Origin: Anagrus nilaparvatae
Taxonomy: Eukaryota; Arthropoda; Insecta; Hymenoptera; Mymaridae
NCBI GenBank assembly: GCA_022575985.1
Contig: JAKSXM010000137.1
Coordinates: 21,718,001-21,782,000, forward strand
Direction of reading: 5' to 3'
Length of the DNA stretch: 64,000 nt
Shown: piece after piece, positions 46,726 to 59,215 of the stretch
Layout of the letters: each line of letters begins with the position of its first letter
Position numbering within the stretch: the first letter of the stretch is position 1
Program-made: the position numbers and the translations under genes
The notes under the pieces: model-generated
The model's database searches: none
The model's input: only the letters and a program-made list of their open reading frames with translations
Told to the model about the DNA's origin: nothing

Positions 46726-46937
46726 TTTTTCAGTCTTGGACTCCTTAAACTTGAAAAGAATGAAATAAAATATTCACAGTTAAGTCTTCATTTAATTATT
46801 TCTGCTTTTCATTCTCTTTATTCGCACAAAAAATTAAAATAAAAAATGTATAAATAATAAATTTAAAAAAATGTTTATATCCTTCCTAGTCAAAGTTTCC
46901 TTTATTAATGATAGATCCAACTAAACAGAATTTCCTC

Positions 46938-46943
46938 TTTATA
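46938..46943 (-). promoter_or_regulatory. Gene 3 TATA box
   Basis: CATATAAAGAGG on the minus strand, about 210 bp upstream of the ATG. Candidate initiators TTTAGTT and TCATTA follow 20-35 nt downstream. Confidence 0.5.
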
Positions 46944-47054
46944 TGAGTCCACTTGAAATGATTGAAAACAAGTTTTGTCGTTTTCCCCGACCTTGCTTTT
47001 TAGTCATGACCGTATATTAAAAAATATATAAATTTCTTAACTGAACACACGCCC

Positions 47055-47095
47055 AATAATAATAATAATAATGATAATAATAATAATAGTAACAA
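47055..47095. repeat. Imperfect (AAT)n microsatellite
   Basis: AATAATAATAATAATGATAA and onwards, ending in AACAACAAC-type units; it lies upstream of the gene 3 promoter. Confidence 0.85.
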
Positions 47096-47157
47096 CAACG
47101 CTCGTTTTCTATATGAACTAGCTTTAAACGGACAGTGAAAACAGTAAAACTTGTATG

Positions 47158-47162
<5 letters not shown>

Positions 47163-47197
<35 letters not shown>
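47163..47197. repeat. (AT)n microsatellite
   Basis: About 35 bp of uninterrupted AT. A second, shorter run is at 47357-47379. Confidence 0.9.
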
Positions 47198-47203
<6 letters not shown>

Positions 47204-47601
47204 AATAAAAAGGGAAATATATATATGTGAAAACTATATCACTTTAAATTTTAAGTGATCGTTACGGATAAATTGCAATAACCATGTTATATTCAAGGTA
47301 CTTAAATGGAAGATACCTGGTTATACAAGTCATCGACTTATTATAAAAAATAGGAAATATATATATATATATATATATAGTTAGAACCAATTTCATTTTC
47401 AAATTTTTTTTTCTTCTAGTTATAGGATTGTTGGGAATGGAATTTATTTATATGGACTTTCGTTTAAAATTAGAGAAATGAAAAGAAAATTTTATAAGTT
47501 GTTTTTATATTTTAAAATAATGTGTCTCTTTTTTTTTAATGATCGTTATATATATATTAAATAAATAAATTTAATTATCTCATTTTATTTTGAAATTTAT
47601 T

Positions 47602-48002
47602 GGTTTTTGAAGTCAATATATGGGTTAATTTTTCTGAAGTGTATGAGAAATGATTGGTCGAGTCTTTAAATCAAGCCCAAAATATTTTTTGTTGAAAGTG
47701 TTTTATCCGAATTTTTGGTTAGATTCTAATTTAGTCACGTTACTTGGTGGCAAATTTGAAATTTAGAAAAAGTAACTTATTAAACATTCTTATATTTTAA
47801 TTTTGTGACTTCAAAATTAAAACTCTAAAAAATTCTAAAAATTTCCCGAAAAAAATGAAAACCACTGTACCAAAGACAGGATTGGGTCTAGAAGGCTAAA
47901 AAATTGATAAAACCTTTTAGGTCTGATTTGAAGACTTAACCATTCAGCTTATATACACTTCAAAAATACTAACCCATATATGGAATTGAAAAATAAACCT
48001 TT
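47602..48002. mobile_element. Inverted-repeat element, about 400 bp
   Basis: AATATATGGGTTAATTTTTC with GAAGTGTATGAG at the left pairs with CCATATATGGGTTAGTATTT and GAAGTGTATATAAG on the minus strand at the right. The arms extend about 80 bp through GAGTCTTTAAATCAAGCCC-type sequence. Outer limits are approximate. Confidence 0.65.
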
Positions 48003-50009
48003 TGATATTATTATTTATAATAAATTGCATGTAATTAGAAATATGTCATCAAGTTTTTATATTTTTTAATCAATAAATATCTTGACACATTTAAAATTTA
48101 ATTACAAAGTTTTATGTATTTTTAATATATTAAATTGATAAACAAATTATTTAATTAAATATTCGAACCATACATATTTATTTATTTATAAGTGGTTAAT
48201 ATTTAATAAATTAATTTTTCATTTGATTTTAAAATAAATAAATATTTTATACTTTATAGGGGAGGTTTAGCCATACTGGAACATTTTTTAGCTTCAAAAT
48301 TACTTCAAGTATATCGTTGCTGCGTAGGAGAAAAAAGTCTGTTTTCCCCAACAGCTGAAACCTAAATAACTAAAATAGTTTGAAATAAACCAAGAAAGTA
48401 AAGTACTTAATTAATAAATATAAAAAAGTAAAATCATTTCTACATAAATTAATAATTAAATAAAATCATATTTCAAGTAAAAATTAAAATGTCAGAAAAA
48501 GATTACTCAAACATTATTTAAATTAAAACATAAAACTAATTAAAAAATATTAAGACAAGTCATTAACCCATAAGTAATGAAGAAAAAAAAATTGTATCCA
48601 TCAGCTACTTGAATAATAATAAAAAAAATTATAGTATTCTATTGAAGAAGAAATAATAGCAAAAAAAAAAAAGATAAGTGCGAGGAAATAATCACTCCAA
48701 GATTTTTTTTTATATATAGCGTAGCCAGGTAAAAAAAAGAAGCTAAAATACAATAGAAAAATTGAGAGACAATTTCCTTTTTAAAAATACACGAAGATCG
48801 ATTTTTCCAATACGTATAGGAATATGCGTTGATTGGTCTCCAACACGATACGATAACTGCGAAGAAAAAAAAAGGAAAATTTTTCATTGTTCGAAGAAAA
48901 AAATACAATTCTTACATTATTTTTATATTCCCAAATGACTCATCGATAGGAATACACCTACCGCATATATTTATCTTTTGTATTTTTTTACGATAGAAAT
49001 TTTTAGCACGCGATAATAATAAAACGATATAATGCAAAAAAACGTTTATACAAAAAATAAGAAGGACTAGCTATTGTACATTAAACTTATGAAAGAGATC
49101 GAAATCGTATTTTCCCACCTAACAGGAAATTATTTCCTCTTCCGAGGAAATCGTCCACTATATAGTTGTTATTATAACAGTTATAGACATTACTTTTTTT
49201 TTGAAAGCGACACTTTATTATACACGTAGGGAAGTCAATTTATCAAAAAAAAAAAAAAATAATAATCAATGATATACTTTTAGGTTTAATTTATATATAA
49301 AATAATGATTGCTTTCTTTAGTTGTAAAAAAAGATTTAAAGAGGGTTGACAATCGCGTGTCTTCTCGTATAGAACACTATAACGAGTATTGAATAAAATA
49401 TATATCATTTTTACTTTCACTTAATCTGGTCAAGCTACTATACAACACGATAAAATATATATAACATTTCTTTAGACTTTTTTTTTTTATTTCTTTTTAG
49501 AGGAAAAACAATCAATTTCTATCTTAATCCTTCAATCTGTATTGATACTTATAATTGAAAAATTTTTTATTTTTCTCTACAATAACGTAATTAACTGATT
49601 TATTTAAGGACTTTTTTTCTCTTATACCATTTTTTTTTTTTTTTTGGATTATACAATAATAATAAATTGAATGCTACTTTTTTTTAAACAATTATTATTA
49701 ATATAGAAAAATGCTTCAAGTCAAATATATAATTGTGATATTTTATTTTATTAGCTTTTTTTTTAATAATATTTTTTTTAATTAAACATTCGTTAAGAAT
49801 TATGCTTCATACTAGTCTTTATTAATAACGTAGGAAATAAGTTTTTTTTTAATTTGGCAACAAGTATTCGCTTAGTTTTTGAAAAACTATGATTTACACT
49901 ATGAAAAATCATCCAAGAAGTCATGGAGGTAAGTTATATATGTATAGTTTTTAATTCAGTCACATAAATTTTAAAACGCGAAGAATATATTTAACGAATT
50001 TGAATTTTT

Positions 50010-50600
50010 TGTTATTAGGAACCGTCATGATTCTTCTTAAATTTCAAACCTTTTCACCCCTTCGGTTAAACTTAACTTAGGGGTAGGTGCGACTACATCA
50101 TTTGAAAACAAGTGAAATTTTAGTTTCTTATTGCGGGAGTTTTGCCATTAAAACCTTCAACGGGGGATTTCTCCCCCTCAGCCCTCTTTAGTCTAGCTGT
50201 AAATTCGATTATAGGTGGATTTTGGTGTAAGTTAAAATCTAGTCCCAGTTTTTCACGCTATTTTCAAAAAACCACTTTTTCAATGTTATTTAAATGGGGC
50301 TCAAAACTGTTACTAAAAATTAAAAACTATCTTTAGGAGGTTTTTTTACCAAAAAAGCACCACTTTCTGAGAATATCAAGCCAATCCTAACCAGAACAAA
50401 TTTTGCCGATTATTCACTCCACCCGCCCTTTTTTACAATGAACCGTTTAGCGCTATCCCTGAAGTTTTCTTTTACAAGTTCATTTTCCAGCTTGGGTAAT
50501 TTCAAAAATATTTTTGAACGTGCATTTAAAAAAAATCTAAAACTTTAGCCAATCGGCGTGACTTTTAACTGCAACAGTGGTATCCAAAAAAAGGCTCTCA
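50010..50600. other. Less AT-rich block of unknown origin
   Basis: Contains C/G runs such as TTTCACCCCTTCGG, CTTAGGGGTAGGTGCGA and GGGGGATTTCTCCCCC. No coding frame, terminal repeats or tail were identified. It may be an old transposon remnant. Confidence 0.3.
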
Positions 50601-53600
50601 ACGTGTATTTTTTAGTTTAAAATTGTAAAAATTTGATATATTTTAGCTAGCTGGCTGGATCTTCAGTTGGAAAAATCTTGCGTAAATTGGAGCTTAAATT
50701 TAAGGGGTAATTAAGTTGAGGCTTTTTCTAAAGTGCCCCAAATATGTGCCCACACGAACGCAATACAAAACAAACCACAAAAGAAGTTTAAGAAAAAGAT
50801 ATTTCCCCAGAAGATTTAAAAAATGAAGTAAATTTGAAAAACAAGTGCTGCTGCTAATAAACAATTTTGCATAATAAAACTGAATAACATTAAAATTCAA
50901 AATAAAACTAAAATTATTCAAATAAATTCATCCAGAGTGCGCATAATTTAAAATAAAATTTATAACTAAAGCAAAAGTTAACGTCATAGATGTTCATACA
51001 TTATAATCTGTAATACGAGAAAGACTGTCTATCAGAATTTCTCGAATGATGTATGTATATAAATTAGTATAATCAAAAAATACATACGTACGTGAGTATT
51101 TATTTTAATAACTTTCTCATATCAAAAATAGGTATACATAAATAACAAAAAATTTTCATTAAAGTAAATAAAATTTTTTTTTCTAAAAAATATTACTATA
51201 TTCAAATTTGTATCATTAAAAATATATCTTATCCGGACATTAATTTTCTTAGGATAAAAAAAAAACTTTCTCTGTGAATTTTATGCAGGAAACAAAAGGA
51301 TTTTGATTTATTAAAACAACGTTAAAAAATATAATATTTAGATGAAGCTATCAAAAAGTTATATAATATTAATATCCAAATGATTTATTTTTTCATAATT
51401 ATGATGAATAAATAAAAATTTCTATTGTTTTAAAAATATGATTTTTATCTTGTAAAGTAGGATGTTAAACAATATAAATATGTAATTATTTTAAAATTTG
51501 TATCTATGTAAAACATAAAATTCTATTTTTGAGGAAGTCTAGTATTAGAGATCAATTTTTTTATTTTTGAACAGATTTATCAAAGAATAACTACCCCCTC
51601 CCTCCTAAGATTAATCTCAATCATTAGAATGAAAATGTTAGGGTAACCTGTAAGAGTTTATATTGACTTCTCGACTAAAATTACTATAAATTTTGCAATA
51701 AAATTAATTTTATATGTCAATCAAGTAATCATAAATAATTTTTCATGAAAATACGATAATAAAAAAATTCAATTATTGTAATTAATTATTATTTTTTATA
51801 CTCATTTATACCTATTTATTTTGTAATTTATCAAATAAATAAATTTCTATTTTACTGTTTAAAAATATTATCTCGTATTAAGTAATAATCATTTAAATTG
51901 TTATTTAATAATGGGTTTTACGTAATGGTATATCATTTTTTATTTACATTAAAAGGAAAATATTTATTTATTTACTATTCATTTTAATAAGTACTACTAT
52001 AAATATACTTACAGTTATATAGACAGAATAAATTTTTGGGCACTCGTAACCCCAATTTTCTATTAAAATTTAAAAATGATATAATATACACTGATTATAT
52101 ATATTGATTTTGTAAGCATTAAAAATGTTCATATATAATTGTAATATTCAATAATATGATTTATTTTATAACCAGGAAATAAAGTAAAATACTACAGGTA
52201 ATATCCCCAGTCTAATAGAATTTTAATTACAATAAATTTTAATATCTAAGATTAAATTCAAAATTATCTTTGCAGCATAATGTAGAAAACTCTATGAAAA
52301 TCCAATTTATTTTAATTATTTTAATTTTTATTTCTTATACTTGCATGGAATTACATATTAACTCAGTTTTTGTTTTATCTATTTTGTGTAAATGATATAT
52401 TTTAGCACGATGTTTATTATTTTAAATAATGTACCAGTTTTTGAAAATATTTTTTATAGAAAATTCACTTTGTTTTTAGTAACTTTTTTTTTATAATCGT
52501 GATTAGTTATTCAAGATATATCTTATGTTATATATTTTCGGATTCATAAAATTCCATGTTTTTCCAAAAAAAAAAATTACATGCAACTGAATTTCTGGGC
52601 TCTGGACATTTTGTAGATTCTTACCAAAATTTCTGGTGCCACTTTTTTTTGCCACCGACTAAAAATCCTGATTCAATTTTGGGATTCCTTTTCGGGATCT
52701 TACAACAACCCTGAAGAATTATTTGAAATACGCTCGAAAAAAGAATTTGGAATGATTTTCCGAAGAATCCCGTATACCACAAGTTTTTTGAATGAATTTT
52801 AATTTTACAATTAAGTATATATTACATTTTAATGAACAGTAGACAATTTTACATCATTATATGCAAATTAAATTTTCTTTGTTATATCAAAGAAATATGA
52901 AAGCTGTAATATTTTACATGTATATACCAACTTTTCTTTATGATTCAACATGAAAAACAAAACTGCAACGTTAGGATTTAAATTCAACTTTTGCTTTCTT
53001 TTGAAACTGGTATTGTAACTAGTATTTTCCAAGAAAAGCTGTATACATTTATTAAAAATGGTAAAGACTTTGACTTTTACAAAGAAATACTTAATTTTAG
53101 TAAAATGAATCTTTGAAAATCAAAGGAAATCAAGTAGCTCGTTATAACAGATTTTTCTGCTCATTTTAAATTCAATTTATGCTTTAAAGGGAAAGAAATT
53201 TCTAAGCACGTAATCAAAAATATTTTTCTTAACAAAATCTAATTTTTGAACAAAGGCATACTTTTTTTTTTAATTTTTTGGATCATGAAAACTTAGGAAA
53301 TTTTTAAAAAAAGCTTATCTTGAATTATTGAAAATTCTCTTAAGAGTAGATATATAAACTAGGGGTATAGATCAGGTTTCGAAAAGATAAGGAAGCTTCT
53401 GATTGAAAAATGTAACTGCAAACCTTTTTCGATAAATTTCAGGCTTTACACGAAATCTGACCCAATAAAAATGGCAGAAATTCCGGATTGGGTACCCAAA
53501 ACTCAGATAATTTAAAATAACCGCACATCCCGAAAATACACTTAAATAAAACAAACGGTAAAAATGTTTCATTTTTCACAGATCAGGCCCTTTTTTATTT

Positions 53601-54326
53601 TTGAAAATCTTTTATTATTATTGAGCTTTCACAAGCAAGCTGATATATATCTTTTTAAATTATTGTATAAAATTACCTACTGATATTGGATAATGTCAGC
53701 ATAACCATTTTGGAAAATTATTTTTTTAAACAAAATAAAAAATGAATTTAATTTATAAATGAGTTTATAGGGGTCAATTTTTACTAAAATATCTCATTTC
53801 TTGAAAATTAAAAATTTTTAAATAAATTTACAAGGAACAGAATAAATAACCCCGTAATAAAATTGCTTTTTCTAATTATTGTGTCTACAAATTGTAATGG
53901 AAACAGCGAAAATAATTTTTAAGCATATTTATACTTTTTTATGACCTAATTTTTAAATTTTTAGTAAAGTAACTTTATCTGAGGTGCAGCAGTTTTTATT
54001 AACTATTTTTATAAATTTTAAAATTTTAAAAATAAAAAAATTTAGAATTCTTTCCAATAACATAACCAACATTAATTAACAAAATGCTAAAGCAAGACTT
54101 CAAATGCACATTTACATGTAAGATTTAAAATTGCAACTTTCTTCGCTAAAAGCATCAAAATTATACTCTTATTCAACACTACTATATATTCTAAAATAAA
54201 ATATTCTTAAAAAAAAAGTTGAAAAAAATTTATTTTCTTATACTTTACAATACTGGCTTATTCTGATTACATGAAATACTTTAAATTTAAAAATATGAAA
54301 TACATAATTAATAAATAAAATTACTA

Positions 54327-54582
54327 CACACTGAAAAAAAATTCGCTTTTGGCAATAATATTGGCAATAATGACTTGAAAATTATAGAAAAGTGAAAAAG
54401 AAGCATTTTTTTCGCTTCAAAAAACTTTTTTAAGTATAATTATTTCACGGTTTTCGTATTTTAGGAGAACGAAAAAATATTTATTTTTTTAAAATTCCCT
54501 TTGAGTTTCAAGTCATTTGTTGCAATTGCGATTGAACATAGAAAAAAAATCCGCTTGCCGCAAGCAGATTTTATTCCAATGT
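54327..54582. mobile_element. MITE with CACTGAAAAAAA terminus
   Basis: Left CACTGAAAAAAAATTCGCTT and right, minus strand, CATTGGAATAAAATCTGCTT are imperfect terminal repeats. Inner AATGACTTGAAA is perfectly inverted in both arms. The left end resembles the element at 22459-22746. A palindrome GCTTGC-c-GCAAGC lies near the right end. Confidence 0.55.
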
Positions 54583-55971
54583 ATATTTTTGAGAGATATT
54601 CTTAAAACTAATAAATGAGCAATTCTCAGTGACATTTTTTTTCAAATAACAATTTGAGTTAATTTTTTAAGATCATAGGTCCAAATATTTCAAACTAGTG
54701 GTTGTTTTGCGAAATATAAAAACTTAGGAACAATAAATTTCGTCACATTTTTCGATTTTTGTTTTTCGTCTAAAAGTATTTCACCCTGTGACGAATTTCA
54801 TAAAGCTAAGCTACCCTTTGCTCTGCATACGTAATAAATAAGACAAAAAAGGATTTTAATCAGACGAAGTATGCAAAATTTTAAAAAAATTAACTGAGCC
54901 AAACTGGAATTTTCTGTGAACGACGCTCCATGTCCAAAAAAAAAAATAAAAAATAGCGAAAATAACACGTAAATTTTACATGAAGTAAAATTAAACTGTT
55001 CTTCTTTTATGGCCAAGACGTCTTTGCCAGTTGTATATTGATTGAGAATTAGATTTTGCTGACAAAAAAAAACATTTTTTTTTTGCTCTAAAATACTTTT
55101 TTCCCACTCCTTGTAAAATCGGATTTAATCAAAAAATTTCATCCCCCTCTATTTTAAAAAATCAAAAACAAAAAATTTCCTAATTATAATTTATAAAAAT
55201 CTTTTTCCTTTGGCGAAAATTTAGGCGAACTTAATTGAATGAATGATGAATGAATGATTTAATTTATTTGCAAAGTTACAAAGTATACATGTTTAATTAT
55301 TTATTTATTTATTTAATACATAAATTTTCCCTTTAAAAGGATAGCACTATAAATTAGTTTGGGAAAAAGATGTTTAAAAATTGCTCAAAAATTAAAACTA
55401 ATATATATTTTTTTGATTATCTTGATAACTATAATTATATTTTTAATCTTAACCTAAAATATAATTGTAAAATCACTAAATTAGATCACATATAAAGCTG
55501 GTCAAAAATCTAAGTATAAAAAATACCACCTAAAAATATATGAAATCGTGAAATAAAAAATAAAAAAACATTTATAAATTATATGCTATTCAGTAAGTAA
55601 TAAAATTTATAAATAATAAATGATTAATTTTCTAAATTATATATTATTATATTTAATTCTCTAATAAAAAAAAATGATATACTTTTAATTTAAAAGAAAA
55701 AAATAAAATGAAAAGTTGAAAGGGTCGATTTTCCTTAATATTTGTAGCATATAATTAGTGACCACTATTAAAAAAAAAAAAAGTTGTTTCCTGTACAATT
55801 AAGTTAATCGTTCTTGCAGAAAGTTTTCCCTATCACATATTTATCGTATAGAGTCTATAATCGGTCAAACTCTTCAATATATATATAAACCAATTCACGG
55901 GCAAAGACCTGAATCGTATAAATTATATATTTTGATATTAATTTTGTATATAAAAAGTAAATGACTTTAAT

Positions 55972-55977
55972 TTTATT
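55972..55977 (-). terminator. Poly(A) signal next to gene 4 stop
   Basis: AATAAA begins three bases after the TAA stop (TAA AAA ATA AAA). This is the same arrangement as in gene 3. Confidence 0.45.
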
Positions 55978-55979
55978 TT

Positions 55980-57339
55980 TTAAATGGAATAGGAAATTGT
56001 ATCATAAGATCCTCCAGAACTGTCAGGAACAGTATTTTTGATATTTAATGATTTTGTCACATCGCGATCCCTTAGATATTGAGTTTCAGAACTTTCACCG
56101 GCTAAATTTTCAGTTTCTTCGTAATTTGTTTTAGATGCTAATGAATAATTATCGATTGAATTTCTTAAAGGAGAATTTTGATTAACGAAATTACTTGTAA
56201 GACTTTTATAACTTCCAACGTTATTAAATTGATTATCGATTTGATTTAAAAATTTTGGTGTTGGGCCACTATGGTGATTAATGTAAGTTACAGTAGGATT
56301 ATAACTTGAACTTGAATAAGAGGATGTTGGTATTCCATAACTGTTTACTGTGTAACTTGTTTTTAAACTTGTTGCTGGGTTAATAGCGTAACGAGAAGCG
56401 TAAGCTGGATTTTGTGCAGCAGAAAATTTGTAAGGACTTGCGTAACTTGAGGCTTTTAAATAAGCAATACCTTCTGAGGAAGAAGGTGTGTATTTTGAAG
56501 GTGCAGGATTATCTGTTGCCTGTGCATATTGATAGATCGGGTTTTCGGTTGACGATTCTTGAATTTGTGGTGATGGTTTTACATACTGATTAGCAACTGA
56601 CTGCGAGCTTCCCAAAGATATTTGATTTCCTGTAAAACTTGTTGGAGAGTTACTTGGAAAATTAAAACTTGATTGGGTTCCAGATAATAATTGTTTTAAA
56701 GAAAAGTATTGCGGAGTGTAATTATTAACATTTGAAGATGGCTGTGGTTGACCTATACTAGGCTGTTGTGCTGTTCCTGTTCCATAAATTGGTGTATATT
56801 TTGTATTTGCAGAACTTGGTGCTGATGACGAAAATGTAACAGGTCCATTTTTTTGAGGTCCAAATGCATTTTGTGGTGCACCATTTCCAAGAGTTAATCC
56901 AGATGAACCATATTTAAATCCTGGTCCAATTGATAAACCACCATCAAAGCTACCAAAATTTTGTGCACCAAGTTGCGCAGGAGTTAATGCAAATCCTGAC
57001 AAAAGTGGTGATACTATTGGCTTAAATGAACTTTGACCGGTACTCAATGTACCAAATGAAAAATCGGAATTAAAATGTGATCCTCCATGATAAGATGGCG
57101 CAGATGGAAATTGTGATAACGATGAATAAGTATGAGGATAATCACCAATTCCACGTTTACTTTGTAAATTTCTTAATCCTCTAAATGAATATAATGGATT
57201 GGTAACTTCCAAAGCATAACCTGATGTAAAAACTCCAAGAAGCACAAAATATATCTAAACATACAAATTAAAAATAAAAAACTAATTGTTAATAAATAAT
57301 TATATAATATTTAACATGAAAACTTACAATTGAGCACAT
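55980..57339 (-). CDS. Gene 4: secreted serine/glycine/tyrosine-rich protein, 428 aa, two coding exons
   Basis: Function not recognised. Exons 57328-57339 (MCSI) and 55980-57254 join in phase 0 across a 73-bp intron with donor ATT|GTAAGT and acceptor TTTAG|ATA. The result MCSIIYFVLLGVFTSGYALE is a typical signal peptide. A KRGI dibasic site follows at about 37-40. The mature protein is dominated by S, G, P, Y, N and Q, with an SFGTLSTGQSS/GLSIGPGFKYGSSG-type glycine region (about 70-120) and serine-tyrosine clusters such as SYGIPTSSYSSSSYNPT. SSE/STE-containing segments lie near the middle and C-terminus, and it ends YDTISYSI. No repeats of fixed period and no cuticle consensus were found. 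The GTG-initiated frame at 57245 is an artefact. Composition resembles extracellular structural proteins, an inference only. Confidence 0.92.
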
Positions 57340-57461
57340 ATTTGTAATAAAAATTTAATGAAAAGAGACTAAAAAATATTTATTAATACACTTGAATAAA
57401 TAAATAAGTTGATTGAAAACTATATATTTTCACTCTGGTGCCATTTCTAACAGATGAAAAT

Positions 57462-57471
57462 CTTATATATA
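57462..57471 (-). promoter_or_regulatory. Gene 4 TATA box
   Basis: TATATATAAG on the minus strand preceded by GGGGATTTT, about 125 bp upstream of the ATG. No clear initiator was found. Confidence 0.5.
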
Positions 57472-57592
57472 AAAATCCCCACTTTTTTATATTTTTGTAT
57501 AAAAAATAAAATTATATATAAAGAAAGGTCTAGGTGAAGGTAATATATTCCATACAGCAATATTCTATATACATGATTGAATTTAATACTAT

Positions 57593-57614
57593 TATATATA
57601 TATATATATATATA
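57593..57614. repeat. (TA)n microsatellite
   Basis: About 22 bp of alternating T and A, about 120 bp upstream of the gene 4 TATA box. Confidence 0.85.
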
Positions 57615-59025
57615 ATGTCGAATATATTATTATATATTTACAGGTGTTATATTACTATATGCGGAAAATAAAGGTGGGGTACTTTTCTAATTTTGTTTTC
57701 TCTGTTATAAAACTTCTAATGTACAAAATGTAAAAGTTATTTACCTATTATTACAGTTTTATAATAACAATTTGTTGCAGTTTTTATTTTAAATGATAAC
57801 TTTTATTTTTTTCTTATGTAATTGTTTATGGTAAATTAAAATTTGTTTTATGTTTTGTTTTATGTTTATGAATTTTAAATTATATTGGTGTAAGTAAGGT
57901 GAAATTTGGTTTTGACCTTTAAAATTTTATGAAAAAATATCAATGATTTAGGAATTGATTTTTGGTACGCTTTTTCGAATTCTGTAGCAATTTATTGTGG
58001 CTAAGGAAATAAAAATTGGTCCATATCAGATGTAAATTACCATAGACAAACTTTTAGATAATAAACTGTAATCTGGGGCATTCTATTTTGGATGGAAAAA
58101 ATTCAATATTTTTCGGTAATGACAACATGTGTTTTCTAACCACTATAAAGTAAAGTTACCATTACAGCTTACTCACAATCAGATACATTATTTTTTTCTT
58201 GTCATAATTTGTACTATCATAAACTTTCAGATATCAAATGATAACAACGCGGAAATTGATTTTGTATACCTTCAAATCTTACGTCTTAACTTTGTTTGAT
58301 TTCTTTATTTTTACTATCTCATTAAATTTAGTTAAATAATATTATTAATAATGAAAATAAAATAAGTTGTTAAAGTTATTAAAACAGAAAAAAAAATTAA
58401 TTATTTAACAGATAAAAATATAAGTAATATTGTAGATTATTTTATACGATTCGATCTTATATTATAATTACTTTTTTTTATCATTTTTATAAATAAGGAT
58501 TTTATATTTTATGGTGTTATAAAAAAATTGATTATATAATAATTTCTTTTTTTTTATCGATTTGATGGTTTTTCAATTCGTAAACTTTTACGTAATGAAT
58601 TTATGATATGGATGAATCCATCACATTAAATCAAAATATTTTGTGTACAATAAAATACAAGAATTTTAAGATAATTACTATAAATTCAAATTTGTAGTTG
58701 GTAAAAGTAGTTTTTGAAAATTGTTTTTAGCTAAAAATTATCATTGATAAATTTTTACTGTGCAGAATCATTTACTGTTTTATACTTACGTGGGAAAACT
58801 AGCGTGGATGCAGGGGATTGTTAAAGGGGTCACCCCACCCCCTCGGTGGTCATTTCTACCTTTTTGAAAATTTTACGTTTCATTATTAATGAAAAAAACG
58901 AAATTGACCCTCCTGAAAAAATTCAAAGAACCATTTTTTAGAAATTTTTTTGTAACTCGAGCAAATAGCAGGGGCCCAAAAGTTTTGGTTAAAGTCTAAA
59001 ATTTTTCGCTCATTTTGTTTACAAC

Positions 59026-59100
59026 ATTTTTTGCCTTCCTAGACGTAGAAAGAATTTAGAAAATTCCGCGCCTAGATTTACGTCCAAGAGGGCAAAAACT
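59026..59100. repeat. Short inverted motif shared with 42755-42822
   Basis: TTTTTTGCCTTCCTAGACGTA, then AAAATTCCGCG, then TTACGTCCAAGAGGGCAAAA. The outer blocks are inverted relative to each other and match the copy near 42.8 kb. Confidence 0.5.
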
Positions 59101-59215
59101 TTTTTTTTGCCCTCACTGGCATAAACTCAATCATTTAACATAAATATAAGGAGAAAAAAAATAATAATAAAAAAATTTAGTCCAAAAGTTTCTGCACTAA
59201 TTGTGCGCTGAAATA

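Larger units (their letters stand above)
46946..55971. other. Intergenic region between genes 3 and 4
   Basis: No coding exon recognised. It holds AT microsatellites, an inverted-repeat element (47602-48002), a less AT-rich block of unknown origin (50010-50600) and a MITE (54327-54582). The remainder, including 48.1-49.9 and 50.7-54.2 kb, shows no visible structure. Confidence 0.6.

Noticed and set aside
55860..55900. TATATATATAAACC downstream of gene 4 as a plus-strand promoter
   Set aside because: No plus-strand exon or initiator follows; AT alternation is common here.
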